Source: Opisthocomus hoazin
Taxonomy: Eukaryota > Chordata > Aves > Opisthocomiformes > Opisthocomidae
DNA length: 64,000 nucleotides
Direction: 5' to 3'
Assembly: GCF_030867145.1 (NCBI RefSeq)
Contig: NC_134418.1
Location: forward strand, 59,681,682-59,745,681
Shown here: piece by piece, positions 38,851-64,000 of the stretch
Position numbering within the stretch: position 1 is the stretch's first letter
Layout of the letters: every line of letters starts with the position of its first letter
Notes under the pieces: model-generated
The model's input: the letters and a program-made list of their open reading frames with translations, nothing else
What the model was told of the DNA's origin: nothing
Databases searched by the model: none
Position numbers and translations under genes: made by a program

Positions 38851-41315
38851 CTGAGCTTTTTCTTTCCACCTATTTATCGTACTGATACCTGACAGCCGTA
38901 ATTGCATTTTTGATCCAAAGATACGGTGGTGGTGGGCCTAAAGCTCCCTCCACCTCCCCTTGAACAGTGATGCGCCCAGAAGGTGAGATGGGACTGAAAA
39001 GGAGAGCTCCACAGGCAGCACATACCGCTGGCTTGGGAGGCCACTAAATGTAATTCTAATTTTTTTTCATTTTGAATGTATATATTGTATGCAAGTTATA
39101 GCACTGGTTGGCACTCTGGTGCTCTAGCTTGTGGCATGTTATTTAAGAAAGCACATTTATTCCTTGTTTGCAATCTACAGGCCTGGCTGTATTGGTCTCA
39201 AGATTTTCGAGATAGACGTACTTGCATATGTCAGGCATGGCCCACTGAAGCGTTGCACTGGAAGCAGAGATGAAGCACTGTACTGTTTGCACAGTGAAAA
39301 GGAAATAATTTCTCATAACAGAAATAAGTATTTATATGCTGTGCTCTCAGGCATTTCTTAAAGATCCTTCTTTGAATCCCAGCTTCACCTGTACAAAGGT
39401 AACAAAACCGTAGAGAAATAGGCAGGGCAGTTCTCTGCTTCACCCTGCTGTCCCCGGGGAAGATCAGCTCTGGCATGCCTGTCTAAACAGCCTTACAGAC
39501 CTCCAAGATGATGGTGCCACACCATTGCCGAGCAATCTACCTCTTTTGCTATCCATGCCCAGACAAAGCTTTTTTCTGAAGTGTGATTTGAATCTTCCTT
39601 GTGTCAGTTTAAGTACATTTTTTTCCATGGTCACCATGGAGATGGAGAACAGAACATTAAAAAGAAAAGCTGCACAGAAGCTCTAGAAGAATATGATGAC
39701 TGTGTTTCGCCATCAGGCACCATTGCTCTGCGTAGCAAAGCTCTGATTTTCAACGCTGAGCTTTGTAAAGTTTTGGGTACTGCCAGAACTATTACTGAGC
39801 AATCCTGAGCAGCTGCTGAACAGCAGAAGATGTCCAGAGATCTTTACACCTGTCTAATAAAACATTAGAAAGACAATAAAGAAGGTATGGCTCGATGCAC
39901 CTTGAAAGAAAGCCTCAGAAGCAGGAAACAGAAGATATGGCAGAAAGTCAAACCTTCTCACTGAAATGGACAAACTTTCTTTTAGCAGCATGCAGTGGGG
40001 AGCTCACAGCAAGGTGCCATGAGTAAGCCCTTGTCTCATTCCCTTACTGCTGAGACTCAGGCCCCTGGTTATGGGTGGGATGTGACAGATCTACCAGGTT
40101 TCTGAAGTCTGGGACCCCAGCAGCGTTCATCTGCATTTGTGTTGTGGCAACTTCCCAAACGCTGTGCTACTGCAGGTTAGTGTACTGGCCTCCTGCTTGT
40201 CCTTTTCCTGGATTTAGGTCAATTTATCTTTGATTTGGTTTCCACATAGACTCCTGTCCCATGTCATATCTGCTCATTGACCCTATGTTTGGTTATGGAG
40301 CAATTGTGTTTGATTCTAGACTTGACTGTCCAGGAGGACACTGAACAATTTTAGTGGAAAAGAGTCTCTCTGAATATCCCCATCTTAGGGCCTTTTGGTC
40401 AAGAACTTGGCCACTGTTGGTGGTTTTTGCAGTGCAAGCCAGCATGCTGCATACTCACTGGTTACTCCAAAAACCCATGTCAGCACTTCAGCTCAGGGCA
40501 GACTTGGGGCAGTCTGACTGCCAGCTGCAGCTGGAAGGCTGGCTGTGCCTGCGCTTGGAGCCCCAGGGCCGAGGAACTGACAAAGAAAACACCCTGAAGT
40601 GCATCCTACGACTATTTGGCTTGCCTTTGAAATACTGTTACCTACTGACATCAGTCCCTTCTCTGCAGCTGCCTAATAACCCAAACCTTCCTGTTGGAAG
40701 CTTAGAGAAAGATCAGGTGTCAACTATTTAAATGCATGGTTAGCTGAAAGTCAATAGATAAGATGATGATGATGTAAACATGTATTGTTTTATGGGTGCT
40801 GTCACGCTGCTGATGCACACTTTGCAATGATGTAGATGGCTGTAACAACACATTTGGAGGTTAACCTGGTTTGAATCAGCAAGGAGGTACCTAAGTGCGA
40901 GCGCTGTCACAGAACTTCCAGGGGAAGATTCTGCTGTGCGCTGGGCAGATTTAGGTGGCTCGCATGAATTAACAATGCATTTACCTGTTTGTAAAATAGG
41001 TCTTGAAGGTGGCATTCCTAAAATCCTTACAGCTTGAGGATAAGGTCGGAGAAGTTTGAACAGTTCCAGCATTTCTTTGGTTGAAACAGTGCTTTTTATT
41101 GCTCAGGACATGTTGAAGATCCAGCATGCAGCTCATTAGGTAATTGTGCTGTAGACCATAGGTTCACCGCACTGTTATTGGTGTTGGTTCATGTTATTGG
41201 AGAGTATCCATTTACTCTGCAGGGGGATTTTAAAATACACTTTGAGTAAGTACACATTCTGCTTGTGATAAGTTACGCTGAGAAGTAGAAGTGGGCTTCA
41301 GTATGACTTCCAAAT

Positions 41316-41544
41316 CTAAAGCTGACTAAACTTTGGCCCATATTTCAAATGTATAGCTTGTCTCTGTTCCAAGAAGGTGGCTCTGTTAGCTGGAACAACA
41401 GCATCTGCTACTGACACTCCTGAAGCCAGGAAATAATAAAATTGTTCATTCAGACTCATTCCTTTTTGCTCCATTTTCACTTCAAGTAATGTAAGATGTG
41501 CTTTGTTCTTTGTGTTTGTCGCTTGGCTGTGATTTTTCAGAGAC
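41316..41544 (-). other. Candidate terminal exon, unrecognised
   Basis: A pyrimidine-rich acceptor (TTATCTTCCTTTTAG|G) at 41545 opens a 76-codon frame ending in a stop at 41316. It includes MSLNEQFYYFLASGVSVADA and HLKYGPKFSQL at the end. The local DNA is AT-leaning, so a frame this long is less expected by chance. About 240 bases downstream, 41074-40985 is another open stretch (MLELFKLLRPYPQAVRILG) ending at a good donor, ACAG|GTAAAT. No family is recognised. Confidence 0.2.
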
Positions 41545-43365
41545 CTAAAAGGAAGATAAAAAGCATTACTTAAGAAAGAGCAGTTCATACTTGATTCAGT
41601 ACTCCCCTGAGATATTATTTTCCTCTTCAAACTCTTTTAATACTTGCTCTAAACCCACAAACTTTTAGAACCTGTGCAGAGCTAATTTGCAGCTTCTACC
41701 TTTGGCTTTTGTTCTTCAGTTTACTCAAATGAGTAAGGCATTGTCTCGTGAGCAATGGATTTATTTTCTGTGTGCTCTTGGAAGGTAGTGATGTTTATTT
41801 CTGGAAGTCTTTGTTTACATTCTCACAAAACTGGATGTCATTATCTCATGCTTGCTTAATTCAGCTCCATTGCCTTGTCATGCACATTTGTATAATGTTC
41901 AGATGTGGTCCCTAAGCTGTTTGAACAGGTTTAATTTGACCTGCCCTGCATGCTAGATCTGAATCTTACCTGCTGCTCCATTTTATCTCTGCACTGCAGA
42001 CTAGTAAGTACCTGGAGTGTTTTGTGCACCTCATGCTTTGGACATCCTTAAATGTGTAGGTAGAAAAGTACAAAGCAGTTGAGCAGTCAGAGCTTCTGTG
42101 CTCTGTAGGGTGGGACTTCAGAAAAGCTGTATTTTTTTTTCTGTTTACCACTAACTTGTGGAGCCCAGAGCTGAATCTTTTGCGCTTATCAAGTTCTGAA
42201 GAGTAAGAAGGGACTCGTAAAAGAGTAACTTGGAAATGCTATCACACAGTAGGAAGAAATGCTGAATTTTCAACTTAAAGACCCTCCAGAAGGCTAAAAC
42301 TGTATTTGTTCATAAAGATACTTAACAGCTAAATCACTGTCTGAAAAGAAACATACATGGACCTTGGTAAGCTTAAAAATAAGTATTAACAGTGTAGATG
42401 CAGGAAAAAGTAAACTTTTTAAAAATGCCTAAGTATTAGCTAAAGCTAATATGCATTTTACTATTTGTAGGGCCGAATATAGTTGCTGCTAAAAACTGTG
42501 ATGCGTAACTGCCCCTAAAAGCTTTTTTCTTTAAAGAGTTAAGCCACTTGAGCTGTCATTATAATATTCTCATGTTAAGTTGGGTCAGGTTCAGTGCAGA
42601 AGAACTAATTTTGTTTCTGTGAAAAGCAGGCTGTTTCACAAACCGCTAGCTCTCTTTACCAGGAGTCAACTGCATGCATTGATTCAGGAAAGCAAGCGAT
42701 GCAAGGCTGCTCAGCTCTGATGGGAGTGAGGGGTGGGAAGCAGGCTGGACTGCCTGTGGAGTGGAAGTAAAGAAGAACCCCCTTCCACTCCAAGTGCCTG
42801 TAGTCAGAAACTGCAGCTATGGCTACAATCTGCTGAGCACGGTCAGTGTTTCACGTCCTTTGCCCAAGTTACAGTCCCCAGGTAAAGACAACCTGGAGTT
42901 GCATGAACAGGCCTTCGGTTACCCCTCCTAACTTCTTTTGTGTGCAAGCTCACCAGTCATTACCAACTCCAAAGTTCTGCCTCTGTCACTACACTTCACT
43001 GCGATCTGCTGACATTGACAGATCGCTGGAGAGAGAATATTAGGGCTACACGTTCAGCTGGACAAAGTGAGATAAAAAGCTGATGAAGGAATTGTGTATA
43101 CTTTAATTGCATAAGAAGGAATACAATACATAGATAAACATAAAGAAAAATTCTCTTCATAATGAACTGCCCTAAAAGGGGAGAGGATGGCCTCAAGGGA
43201 ACAGTTAAGTATTTTTGGACAAGTATCAGAGCAAAGTGTTGAGCCTGAGGGCCTGTGTGAGCAAGTCGTAGAGGGGCGGCACTGTAGTTTCCCTGTACAC
43301 CTCAATCCTGAGCATCTTGAGCAATCTGGCAGAGCAATGCAAATAAAACAGTGTCTGCAACATAG

Positions 43366-43548
43366 TTAGGCAAGACGGCTCGTTTCACTGGCACTATGCA
43401 CAGTCCTTTTTGTTGCCACCTTCTTCCGAAAGACCATGCCAGCTACCCCTGCACAGGCTGCAGACAGGATCCACTGCCCAGTGTTCCCAGTTGGAGGTAC
43501 CCACTCTGGCCAAAGGAGATGGTTTCCAGATGCCCTCAGCTCCATTCC
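43366..43548 (-). other. Candidate small exon/microprotein ORF (unrecognised)
   Basis: On the minus strand a strong acceptor (TGTTTTTTTCAG|GG) is followed after three bases by an ATG at 43545 and a 59-codon frame ending at 43366. The peptide has a short hydrophobic segment WILSAACAGVAGMVF followed by RKK, like a small membrane anchor. No family is recognised, and no poly(A) signal is seen close by. It may be chance. Confidence 0.2.
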
Positions 43549-44722
43549 CTGAAAAAAACATTTCATGGACTTAATGTGCATATAGCTAAAGACATGAGGA
43601 AAGTTCTGAGGGTTTTGAGAGTATTGTACCCCTTCCTAAATTAATTACAGTCATACTGGTAAACCTGAGAGAGTGCTGTACTTAGCAATTACTAGTCAGG
43701 TTATATGCAGTATTTTATCTCTTTTTTGCTCGTTTCTGAAGGAAATATCTTGATTTCAGAATGGGTATAATTTGAAAACAGATGAGGCTTGAAATCCACA
43801 GCAAAAGCGTGCAGTGCCAACCTCCGCCCAGTCCCTCACACCAGCATGTCATGGCAGGAGACGGCAAGTGTGTGGGCGCGTCAGCAGCGATGGGGCCTGC
43901 ACTTGGGGGTGTTGGTGGAGCCAATGGGCCAGGCAATCACCCGCAAATCAAGCAGGGTGTTGCACGTGGTAAGAAACACGCATCCTCTCACAGCACTTCT
44001 TGCTGACTTACTGATTTTTGTTTTCCCATCAGCATGATCGGCATGTCATCCTTGGTCACTGTTCACTGAAAGCCGTTCTAACAGATTAATGAGTAGCTGA
44101 TTGTAAAACCAAGGAATCAGAGGAGCAGGTCCAGCCGCAGCTGGACGCTGTATCTTAAGCAGCTTGCACATTAGCATGCTTTAACATATCAGCTGGGCTC
44201 TTATGAGTGTCACCAAAGTAATTCAGCAAAGCCTTCATGTTGTCACTGTGTCGTTGCCACTGTGAACTCCAGAGCCACTCTCCCCTTTTCTCTTTGCTCC
44301 TGCAGTGCCAGGGAGAGCAGTGGGTTTGGAGAGCAGCTTCCCAGGCAGGTGGAAAGAGGGGACGGCTTCCAGCCAGGGCTTTTGCTTTCTTCCTGTGGAG
44401 TTGAGGGCAGCCGTAGGTGGGATGCAAAAAGGGTGGGGAAGAGCGTGACAAAAGCGTCGGGGAGACAGAAGCACTGTAAGGAGCGAGGTTTCAGCAGATG
44501 GGTGGTTTGTTTTCTTTCCAGCGCTTTGGCTGATTGAGGGGTGGGACTCCAAGCTGGGAGGCTTGGCTGAAAGGTCAGAGCAGTGCACTCGCAGGAGCAC
44601 TTCACAAGGCTGGCTTCGCTTCCAGTGTGTTTGAGTGGACTTGTAGTATCGGCAACCTGACTGCTTGGCAGCCGACTGAATTCTTGGCACAAGGAAGATT
44701 TGAAACAGACACGCCGGTCAAC

Positions 44723-55833
<11,111 letters not shown>

Positions 55834-56174
55834 GATTCCCAATTGCTAAGCAGCAGATGTCTCGGCACCAGTATAAACTTCATTATCCTCCAATACAGCT
55901 GATATGAAATACAAACCAAGACATTTCTGAATGGTCTACCACCACCATCCTTAAAGAAAGGGATCAAGCTCAAACCCCAAAATTCAAGCACAGCATTTAT
56001 AAATGAAATAATCTTTTTCCTCCTGCCTTTTTCTCCTGATTCTTGCTTTAAATCCTCTGTATTTTGCTGCAATTTTTTTTTAATAGCTAGTTATGAATTA
56101 CACAACTTGCTGCTGTCACAGGTGTTATGAAAGGTTTGGAATTTTTTTAAATGGCTTTTCATATGCAATCTTGC

Positions 56175-56180
56175 AATAAA
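56175..56180 (+). terminator. ADH1C: ADH1C poly(A) signal
   Basis: AATAAA about 340 bases after the stop, in GCAATAAAAGAAAAATTATG, followed by a T-rich element. It is the first canonical signal after the stop. Confidence 0.7.
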
Positions 56181-57154
56181 AGAAAAATTATGGAAACTGT
56201 TTCTTTAGGCCTTCATAACACTGCAAGCTTAACAGATTTGTGCATGCAGCTCAGCACAGTAAAACTCTAGGTCAGAACTATGTATCCATCCTGAATGATT
56301 TTAGCATTCCATTATGCAATAGACACTGAAATTACTGCAGAGATTAAAATTTATGGTGACAATGTGTTTGAATTAATAATTTCAGTAACTTATATTTAAG
56401 TAAATCATAGACTTAGGTACTGAAGAGTGTCTCACCACTGGATATTTTACCAAATTAACACTGCCAAGCATTTTACATAAAACTGCTGTGGTGGTGTTCT
56501 GTGTTGTGGTTTGTTGGGTTTTTTTTAAACTTTGTACCTCTCTCTTGGGGACGTTTTAGTTGTTTTATCAGTATGGTTTTAGATCTTTGGCCAATTTATA
56601 CAAGTGCATCTGATGCTTGGGAAACAATTTGAAGAAATATGAACATGCATCAAGTATTGTTATTTGTTTCCATTAAATAAAAGGGAGGTTTCTTAACCTT
56701 TCAGTGTGAATACAGAGTAAATGGGAAGAAACAGGTGACTGGTAACAGTTTGCAAGAAATCAAACATAAAGCATCATAGTGCTTTCTGCATTTGTAACGT
56801 GGAAACGGGAACAGAGGCTAGTTCTGTCTTGGCAGACGTGGTCAGCATTGACGTACCTTTTGAAAGCACTAACTGGAGCTTGCAGGCACTCAGGTGCATG
56901 GCAGCTGGGCAGAAGAGCCTGTGAAGTGAGGGGACTGTGTGCTAATGATGACTTGTTTGTGTCAGCAGAAAGAGTCCTTGAGCGGCCCAGCTAGGTTAAT
57001 GATTTGAGGACCAGTTTACCAAGAGATTAGCCTTTAACAGAAGAAGATCTGTAAAGAGGTATGTGTGTAATAAACTCAGTTTACACAGCAATTAAGACCC
57101 AAACTTCAGTTATTCGTTCCTGTGGGGTTACCTGTGCAGTCAGGGCTGAAGATT

Positions 57155-57264
57155 TCACAGAATCACAGAATGTTCGGGGTTGGAAGGGACCTCTGTGGGT
57201 CATCTAGTCCAACTCCCCTGCTGAAGCAGAGTCACCTACAGCAGGCTGCACAGGACCTTGTCCA
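57155..57264 (-). mobile_element. CR1 LINE 3'-end fragment
   Basis: The plus strand reads TCACAGAATCACAGAATG, then GGTTGGAAGGGACCTCTGTG and GTCATCTAGTCCAACTCCCC, the reverse complement of a CR1 3' tail. Short 5'-truncated copy. Confidence 0.9.
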
Positions 57265-59118
57265 TTTCTTCTGGACCATAAAATAATTCTTTTCAGGTTG
57301 CAGTTCAGCTGAAGAGTTCTCATCTCCTTCAGGGCAGGTTGTGTGTGAACCAACAGTGTGAACTGGATCACTATGCAGAAGGAGAGGGGTTTTAGTTCTA
57401 CTTAATTGAGCTCATCTGTAGTAACACTGAGTCAGCAGAAACAAGAGCATGAAATGTTTTCTGTGGAGGCCAAGCTAGTTTATTGTATCAGCTAAGGTAT
57501 GTTTAACTCTTGAGTTAAACGGAAGCCAAAGAAGGCCTGTTTAAACCTAGCTTGTGAGGATAGAAAGAAGGAGTACGGAGAGGTAAAGTATCCTCCGTAT
57601 GCCAGATCCATGGTTTTTCCAAGGCATTCCCTGTTGCATGAAGGGTAGAGAATATAACAGAGCCTTCAGAGTAGAAGAAGAAACAAAGACAGAGCTAGGG
57701 AATAAAGTACAATGAACCTCCTTGCTTCTGTCCTCCTCAACGTCATGCAGGTAAAAATCTGCTGTTAGTGCCTTTCTTAGGATAGTTGCTGGGGTCCAAA
57801 ACAAACAATAAAGCTATGAAATCATTCTTCTTAGGGGCATTTTATAACACAGCAATCTAGTTCTGTCTTCGCATGGAGGAACGAAGTGGCTTCTGACTCT
57901 GGGGAATGACAAACAGTTCATACTGCCCTAGAGTTTTTCTCCCTGCAGATCCCCATCCGCACTGAGCTTAAGAACAGTTTGTGTGGGTGATTGTGCAGCT
58001 CTGGATAGCATGTTTCTGACAGACCTTCCCAATGGCTCTGGCGCTGGGGTACTCCAGGTGGGTTCAGGGCCACATGCAGTGGCTCTGTCTGAGCCTCCAT
58101 TTAGGAGCTTTCCTGTCAACCAGCAGGGTCCACGCTCCCCATCAGAGCACAACCTCTCCATTAGCACATGAAGACACAATCCACAAAAGCCATGAAAAAT
58201 CCAATGCCTTCCCAAGAGACAAACTCTTTGGCTGACAAAATACAAATGGTGTTTCCTCAGACCCTAAACTGCCCCAGTGTTTACTGAACATCACTTGGCT
58301 TTGTGTACAGCTGAGCACTCTGGCGTTTCTGCTCTCCCACCACATCCCACCCACCCCGCAAGTCCCCCAGGAAACAGCACAGGACAGTTGTGGAGCTCCA
58401 GCAGCGCTGCTTCAGGGTGCAGAGACACACGCTGTGCAGCTCTGTTTTCACATACTTGTAAGATCACCCTCCCTGACCGTGCATCACAGGCAAATGATCA
58501 TTCCCATGCAGCATAATTCCTTCTATTGCTTCCAGGTTATCAGCTGGAGAACGCTGCTCCCAGTAGTAAAATCAACTGTGCTGCACAGATAATTGGGAAA
58601 TGATAGGCCAGTGCTTTGTTCAAGGGCTGTCACATCTTCACCTAGTCAGGACAAGTGAAATGGATTTTTCTCTTGCAAGATACATAAATCATACCACAAG
58701 ACATGATAGACTTATTTTTTTTAATGCAGCAGGCATTCCAGCCTGAATACTGAAACCTTCAAAATTTCATTCTAAAATCCCTTGTTCCTGGGAAATTACA
58801 CATCAGCAGCACTCACAGTTTGATGGAGGCTACCAAAGGTGCACAAAAAAAACAATGAAAAAGAAGTTTCCTGGGAAAAAGATGCTGAGCTACCATGCGC
58901 ACCTGAAATAGAGATCAAAATGATCCACAAGTGCATGGCCGCTCCAGTGCCAGGTGCTCACCTCCATGACAGGAGCACGGCAGCACTTGGCCATCATCAC
59001 ATAGAGCTTGGGCTTGACCAGCACGGCTGGGGAACAGGCTGCCCAGCAGCCCTTCCACCCAGCTGGAGCCACTGTCACACCACAGGGCCACCACAGAATG
59101 TCTAAATTTGGAGGTGAC

Positions 59119-59262
59119 CCATAACGATCACTGAGTGCAACTCCCTGCTCCTCCAGGACTACCTAAAACTAAACCATGTGACTAAGAGTGTCATCCAGAC
59201 GCTCCTTGAACTCTGGCAGTTTCAGTGCCGTGGCCACTTCCCTGCATAGCCTGTCCCAGGGA
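59119..59262 (-). mobile_element. CR1 LINE 3'-region fragment
   Basis: Contains the CR1 strings CACTGAGTGCAACTCCCTGC, GCTCCTTGAACTCTGGCAG and GGCCACTTCCCTGCATAGCC on the plus strand, so the element is on the minus strand. The terminal tail repeat is missing or degraded. Confidence 0.8.
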
Positions 59263-60359
59263 CGGAGCACTGTACCATGTCCTGGGCAAGAGCTCAGCCA
59301 GCTGCTGGGGCACGGCAGCGCTGCCGCCCTGCATCAGTGAAGCTGGAGACGGGTTCAGGGGATTTGGGAGCTGGGGGGTTCAGCTGGTCAACAGCAAGTG
59401 CTGCTGCTGCCCATCCCCCTTGCCCCACAGAACAGGGCTGGACACGCAGTACCAAGCACCAACACAACCCTCTCCAGGCAGTGTCGGCACACATAACCGT
59501 GGGGGGTCACGTCACACACGGGGTGCTCACCTTAGCCTGGGCCTCCAGCAAGGTCCCACTCACCCACTCTCCTCTAAACTGCTTTGCCCGATGCCTCAGC
59601 AGAAAACAGCTCTGTGGGAACCAGGAGAGCCCTGGAGAGCGAACTCGCCTCGCAAACCTGGTTACACACGAGTGAAACAAATGTGTCCTTGGAAAAGCCC
59701 CCCCTTGCTGACACTCTCTGCCCTTACTAACCAGGGGAAAATCGCTGCAGTACCACAGACAGTAAAGCCTGACTCCAAAAGGACATGTGTGTTTATTCAC
59801 CATGCCACGTTTTCACTGGCTTTTTTTCCTTTTTTAATGTTTAATCTTTTCGCAGACACATTGGGTTGAACTGCTGCTGGGTCGAACACTACCTCTTGGC
59901 AACCAGGGGTCCCCGAGGAAGCCCCAGTGGTCCCGCGAATCTCCTCCCTCCACACCTGCTGGAAGCAACCGGAGCAGAGAAGTCTCGCTGAGCTCTCTGT
60001 GCCTTTCAGGCAGGGAGGGCAGGGCATAACCGAAGGCAGGGCCACAGATAAAAGCCTCCCCGAAGGATTTCTGCCCACTCCCCGCTCCCCGTGGAGAGCG
60101 ACTGCTGCGCGTTGGCATCTCCCTGCCGCTCTGCAGCTCCTCAGCTCCTCAGCACCCGCCATCGGACACCGATCAGCCACCGCTCCCGGCTCTCCGGCGA
60201 CAGTCCCACGCCAGGACGCCCTCCACGCTCCCGGCCTCCCCTGCCCACGAGTGCTCCAGCCCCACGGCTCTGCCATTCCCCAACACAGGGCTTTGGCCAG
60301 ACGGGCAGCCGCTTCCCTACAGCCTGCTGCAGCGACGGCAACGGCTCCACTGAGACCAC

Positions 60360-62676
<2,317 letters not shown>

Positions 62677-62736
62677 GTATGGAACTCAAGGAAACATTTG
62701 ACACATTTTAGCCTTTTCCTTTCATGGCAGTTTCCA

Positions 62737-63545
62737 AATCATAGAATCACATAATTGTTTGGATTGGAAGAGATCTTTGAAGACCATCTCGGCAAACCCT
62801 TCTGCTGTGTGCAGGGACATCTTGCACTAGAACAGGTTGCTCCCCCCAGAGCCTTCTCTTCTCCAGGCTGAACAATCTCAACTCTCTCAGCCTTTCTTCA
62901 TGGGAGATCTGCCAGCCCTTTGATCATTTTCATGGCCATCCTCTGGACCCACTCTAAGAGGTCCATGTCTTTCTTGCGTTGAGGGCCCCCAGAGCTGGAC
63001 ATAGCACTCTCCAGTTAGGGTCTCAAAAGACTGGAGGAGAAAGGGAGAATCACCTCCTTCGACCTCCTGGCCATGCTTCTTTTTCTGCAGCCCAAGACAC
63101 AATTGGCTTTCAGGGCTGCAAGTGCGCATTGCCGTCTCACATCCAGTTTTTCATTCACCAGCACCCCCAATTCCTTCTCTGCAGGGCTGCTCTCAATCCA
63201 TTCATCCTCCACTCTATGCTGATACTGGGGATTGCCCCAACCCAGGTGCAGGACCTTGCACATGGCCTTGTTCAACTTCAGGAGGTTCGCACAGGCCCAC
63301 TCCTCAAGCCTGCCAAGGTCCCTCTGGGTGGCAGCCCTTCCCTCAACTGCACCACTCAGCTTGGTGTCACCTGCCAACTTGCCGAGGATCCGGTTGATCC
63401 CTCTGTCTATGTCACACAGTCCCTTCCCACTTGAGAGATGTGGGAAGAGAGATTACCATTGAAAAATGAGGCAAAAAAACTGTTGAGTACCTCAGCCTTC
63501 TCTACGTCGCTTCTCTCTAGTGTATCTGTGGAAGAGGTACCCGTC
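62737..63545 (-). mobile_element. CR1 LINE, 3' end with ORF2 C-terminal part
   Basis: The left end carries the tail complement AATCATAGAATCACATAATT. The minus strand then reads CR1 ORF2 C-terminal sequence: RDLGRLEEWACANLLKLNKA, VLHLGWGNPQ, DEWIESSPAEKELGVLVNEK, LDVRRQCALAALKAN. Upstream on the minus strand EKAEVLNSFFASFFNG (63.4-63.5 kb) is an earlier ORF2 segment, so the central RT is missing. It lies in intron 7 of the second ADH gene. Confidence 0.9.
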
Positions 63546-64000
63546 AGTGCGTATGAGTAACTCTCCCCTTGGCAAAGAGTTTTCCTGCCTGAGTTGGAGG
63601 ACAAAAGATACTTTCCCTTGTAGTTGTTACTCTCTAACCTCTCAGTCACCAAGAGTATTTCAAGCTTGGCAGTGTCCCAGGAAGCCTCTTTGAGAGGGCT
63701 TTCCAGAAAAAAAAACCACAGTTAAAGACAAGCGCTGCATTTCCACTGTACAGATAGGCCTAATACATGCTAACAAACCTGTAACTGTTTCATACAGTTC
63801 GACACACACCCCTGTCTATGCTAACCAGAGACTAAAACAAGGACAAAGCCACTCTCCTTCCAAGGAGAGGAAAGTTTCTCACAAGATAATGGCACCGGTA
63901 CGGGTCACTCAGTCCTGACCCTACATTATCTGCAGGAAGATCATAAATGTCCCATGAAAGCAAGCCCTTGTTGCCCCACTAACCCCTTCCTGTTGCACCT
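63546..64000 (+). other. Intron 7 of the second ADH gene, remainder
   Basis: Nothing recognisable. I looked for exon 8 (class [13 protein letters not shown]) and did not see it. Confidence 0.5.

Larger units (their letters stand above)
32920..44700. other. Intergenic region between C4orf17 and the ADH cluster; no recognised gene
   Basis: In human this interval holds ADH7; I found no ADH-like exon here. Contents seen: two copies of a 168-bp repeat, a solo LTR, and a few minus-strand open exons with plausible acceptors or donors (43366-43548, 41316-41544, 40985-41074) that I cannot assign to a family. Overlapping open frames at 44.2-44.7 kb on the minus strand lie in GC-richer DNA upstream of the ADH gene and look like chance. 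Confidence 0.5.
56200..60355. other. Spacer between the two ADH genes
   Basis: No gene was found apart from CR1 fragments at 57155-57264 and 59119-59262. GC content rises toward the second ADH gene from about 58 kb. Long overlapping open frames at 59.2-60.6 kb on both strands (up to about 250 codons) follow this GC rise, have no family resemblance, and overlap exon 1 of the second ADH gene. Confidence 0.6.

Noticed and set aside
40354-40731. 125-codon plus-strand frame
   Set aside because: No family resemblance, no splice or poly(A) support, unusual composition; not strong enough to call.

Overview
The window is avian nuclear DNA. CR1 LINE fragments, a bird ERVL-type provirus and solo LTR, and large genes with GT-AG introns all point to a bird. 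The gene order matches the tetrapod block MTTP - TRMT10A - C4orf17 - ADH cluster (human 4q23). I cannot name the species from the sequence alone.

Layout. Positions 1-3656 hold the 5' end of MTTP on the minus strand: the signal-peptide exon, part of intron 1 (with a fossil MIR-like SINE), and a promoter carrying a near-perfect HNF1 site. From 3.9 to 7.7 kb is intergenic DNA with one CR1 fragment. A CpG island at about 7.76-8.83 kb is the TRMT10A promoter, and TRMT10A runs on the plus strand to its poly(A) signal at 19.35 kb (7 coding exons, 317 aa). At 23.0-25.9 kb lies a decayed ERVL-like provirus with two LTRs. A C4orf17 orthologue lies on the minus strand at 27.86-32.92 kb. I assembled 7 coding exons whose phases all agree, giving 332 aa; a CR1 copy sits in its intron 3. 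From 33 to 44.7 kb there is no recognised gene, but there is a duplicated 168-bp element, a solo LTR of the same ERV family, and a few unexplained open exons on the minus strand. A complete class I alcohol dehydrogenase gene (ADH1C-like, 9 exons, 375 aa) occupies 44.72-55.83 kb. A second, diverged ADH gene starts at 60.36 kb, and only exons 1-7 fall inside the window. CR1 fragments fill the spacer between the two ADH genes and the right edge.

How the genes relate. MTTP (lipoprotein assembly in the ER of liver and gut) and the ADH genes (cytosolic alcohol, retinol and aldehyde redox) are typically liver-rich. TRMT10A (tRNA m1G9 methyltransferase) is a housekeeping gene, as its CpG island suggests. 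Nothing shows that these genes work in one pathway; the linkage is ancestral synteny.

The most noteworthy signals are: (1) exon 6 of the two ADH genes is about 90% identical, with a 119-nt core of about 98%, while exon 7 is only about 60% identical, which is a strong sign of gene conversion over the NAD-binding exon; (2) a full C4orf17 gene model; (3) a 168-bp element present twice, 2.2 kb apart, one copy flanked by 45-bp direct repeats; (4) a 390-bp polypurine block in an ADH intron; (5) possible small-protein exons at 41-43.5 kb. I found no clear new biological system.
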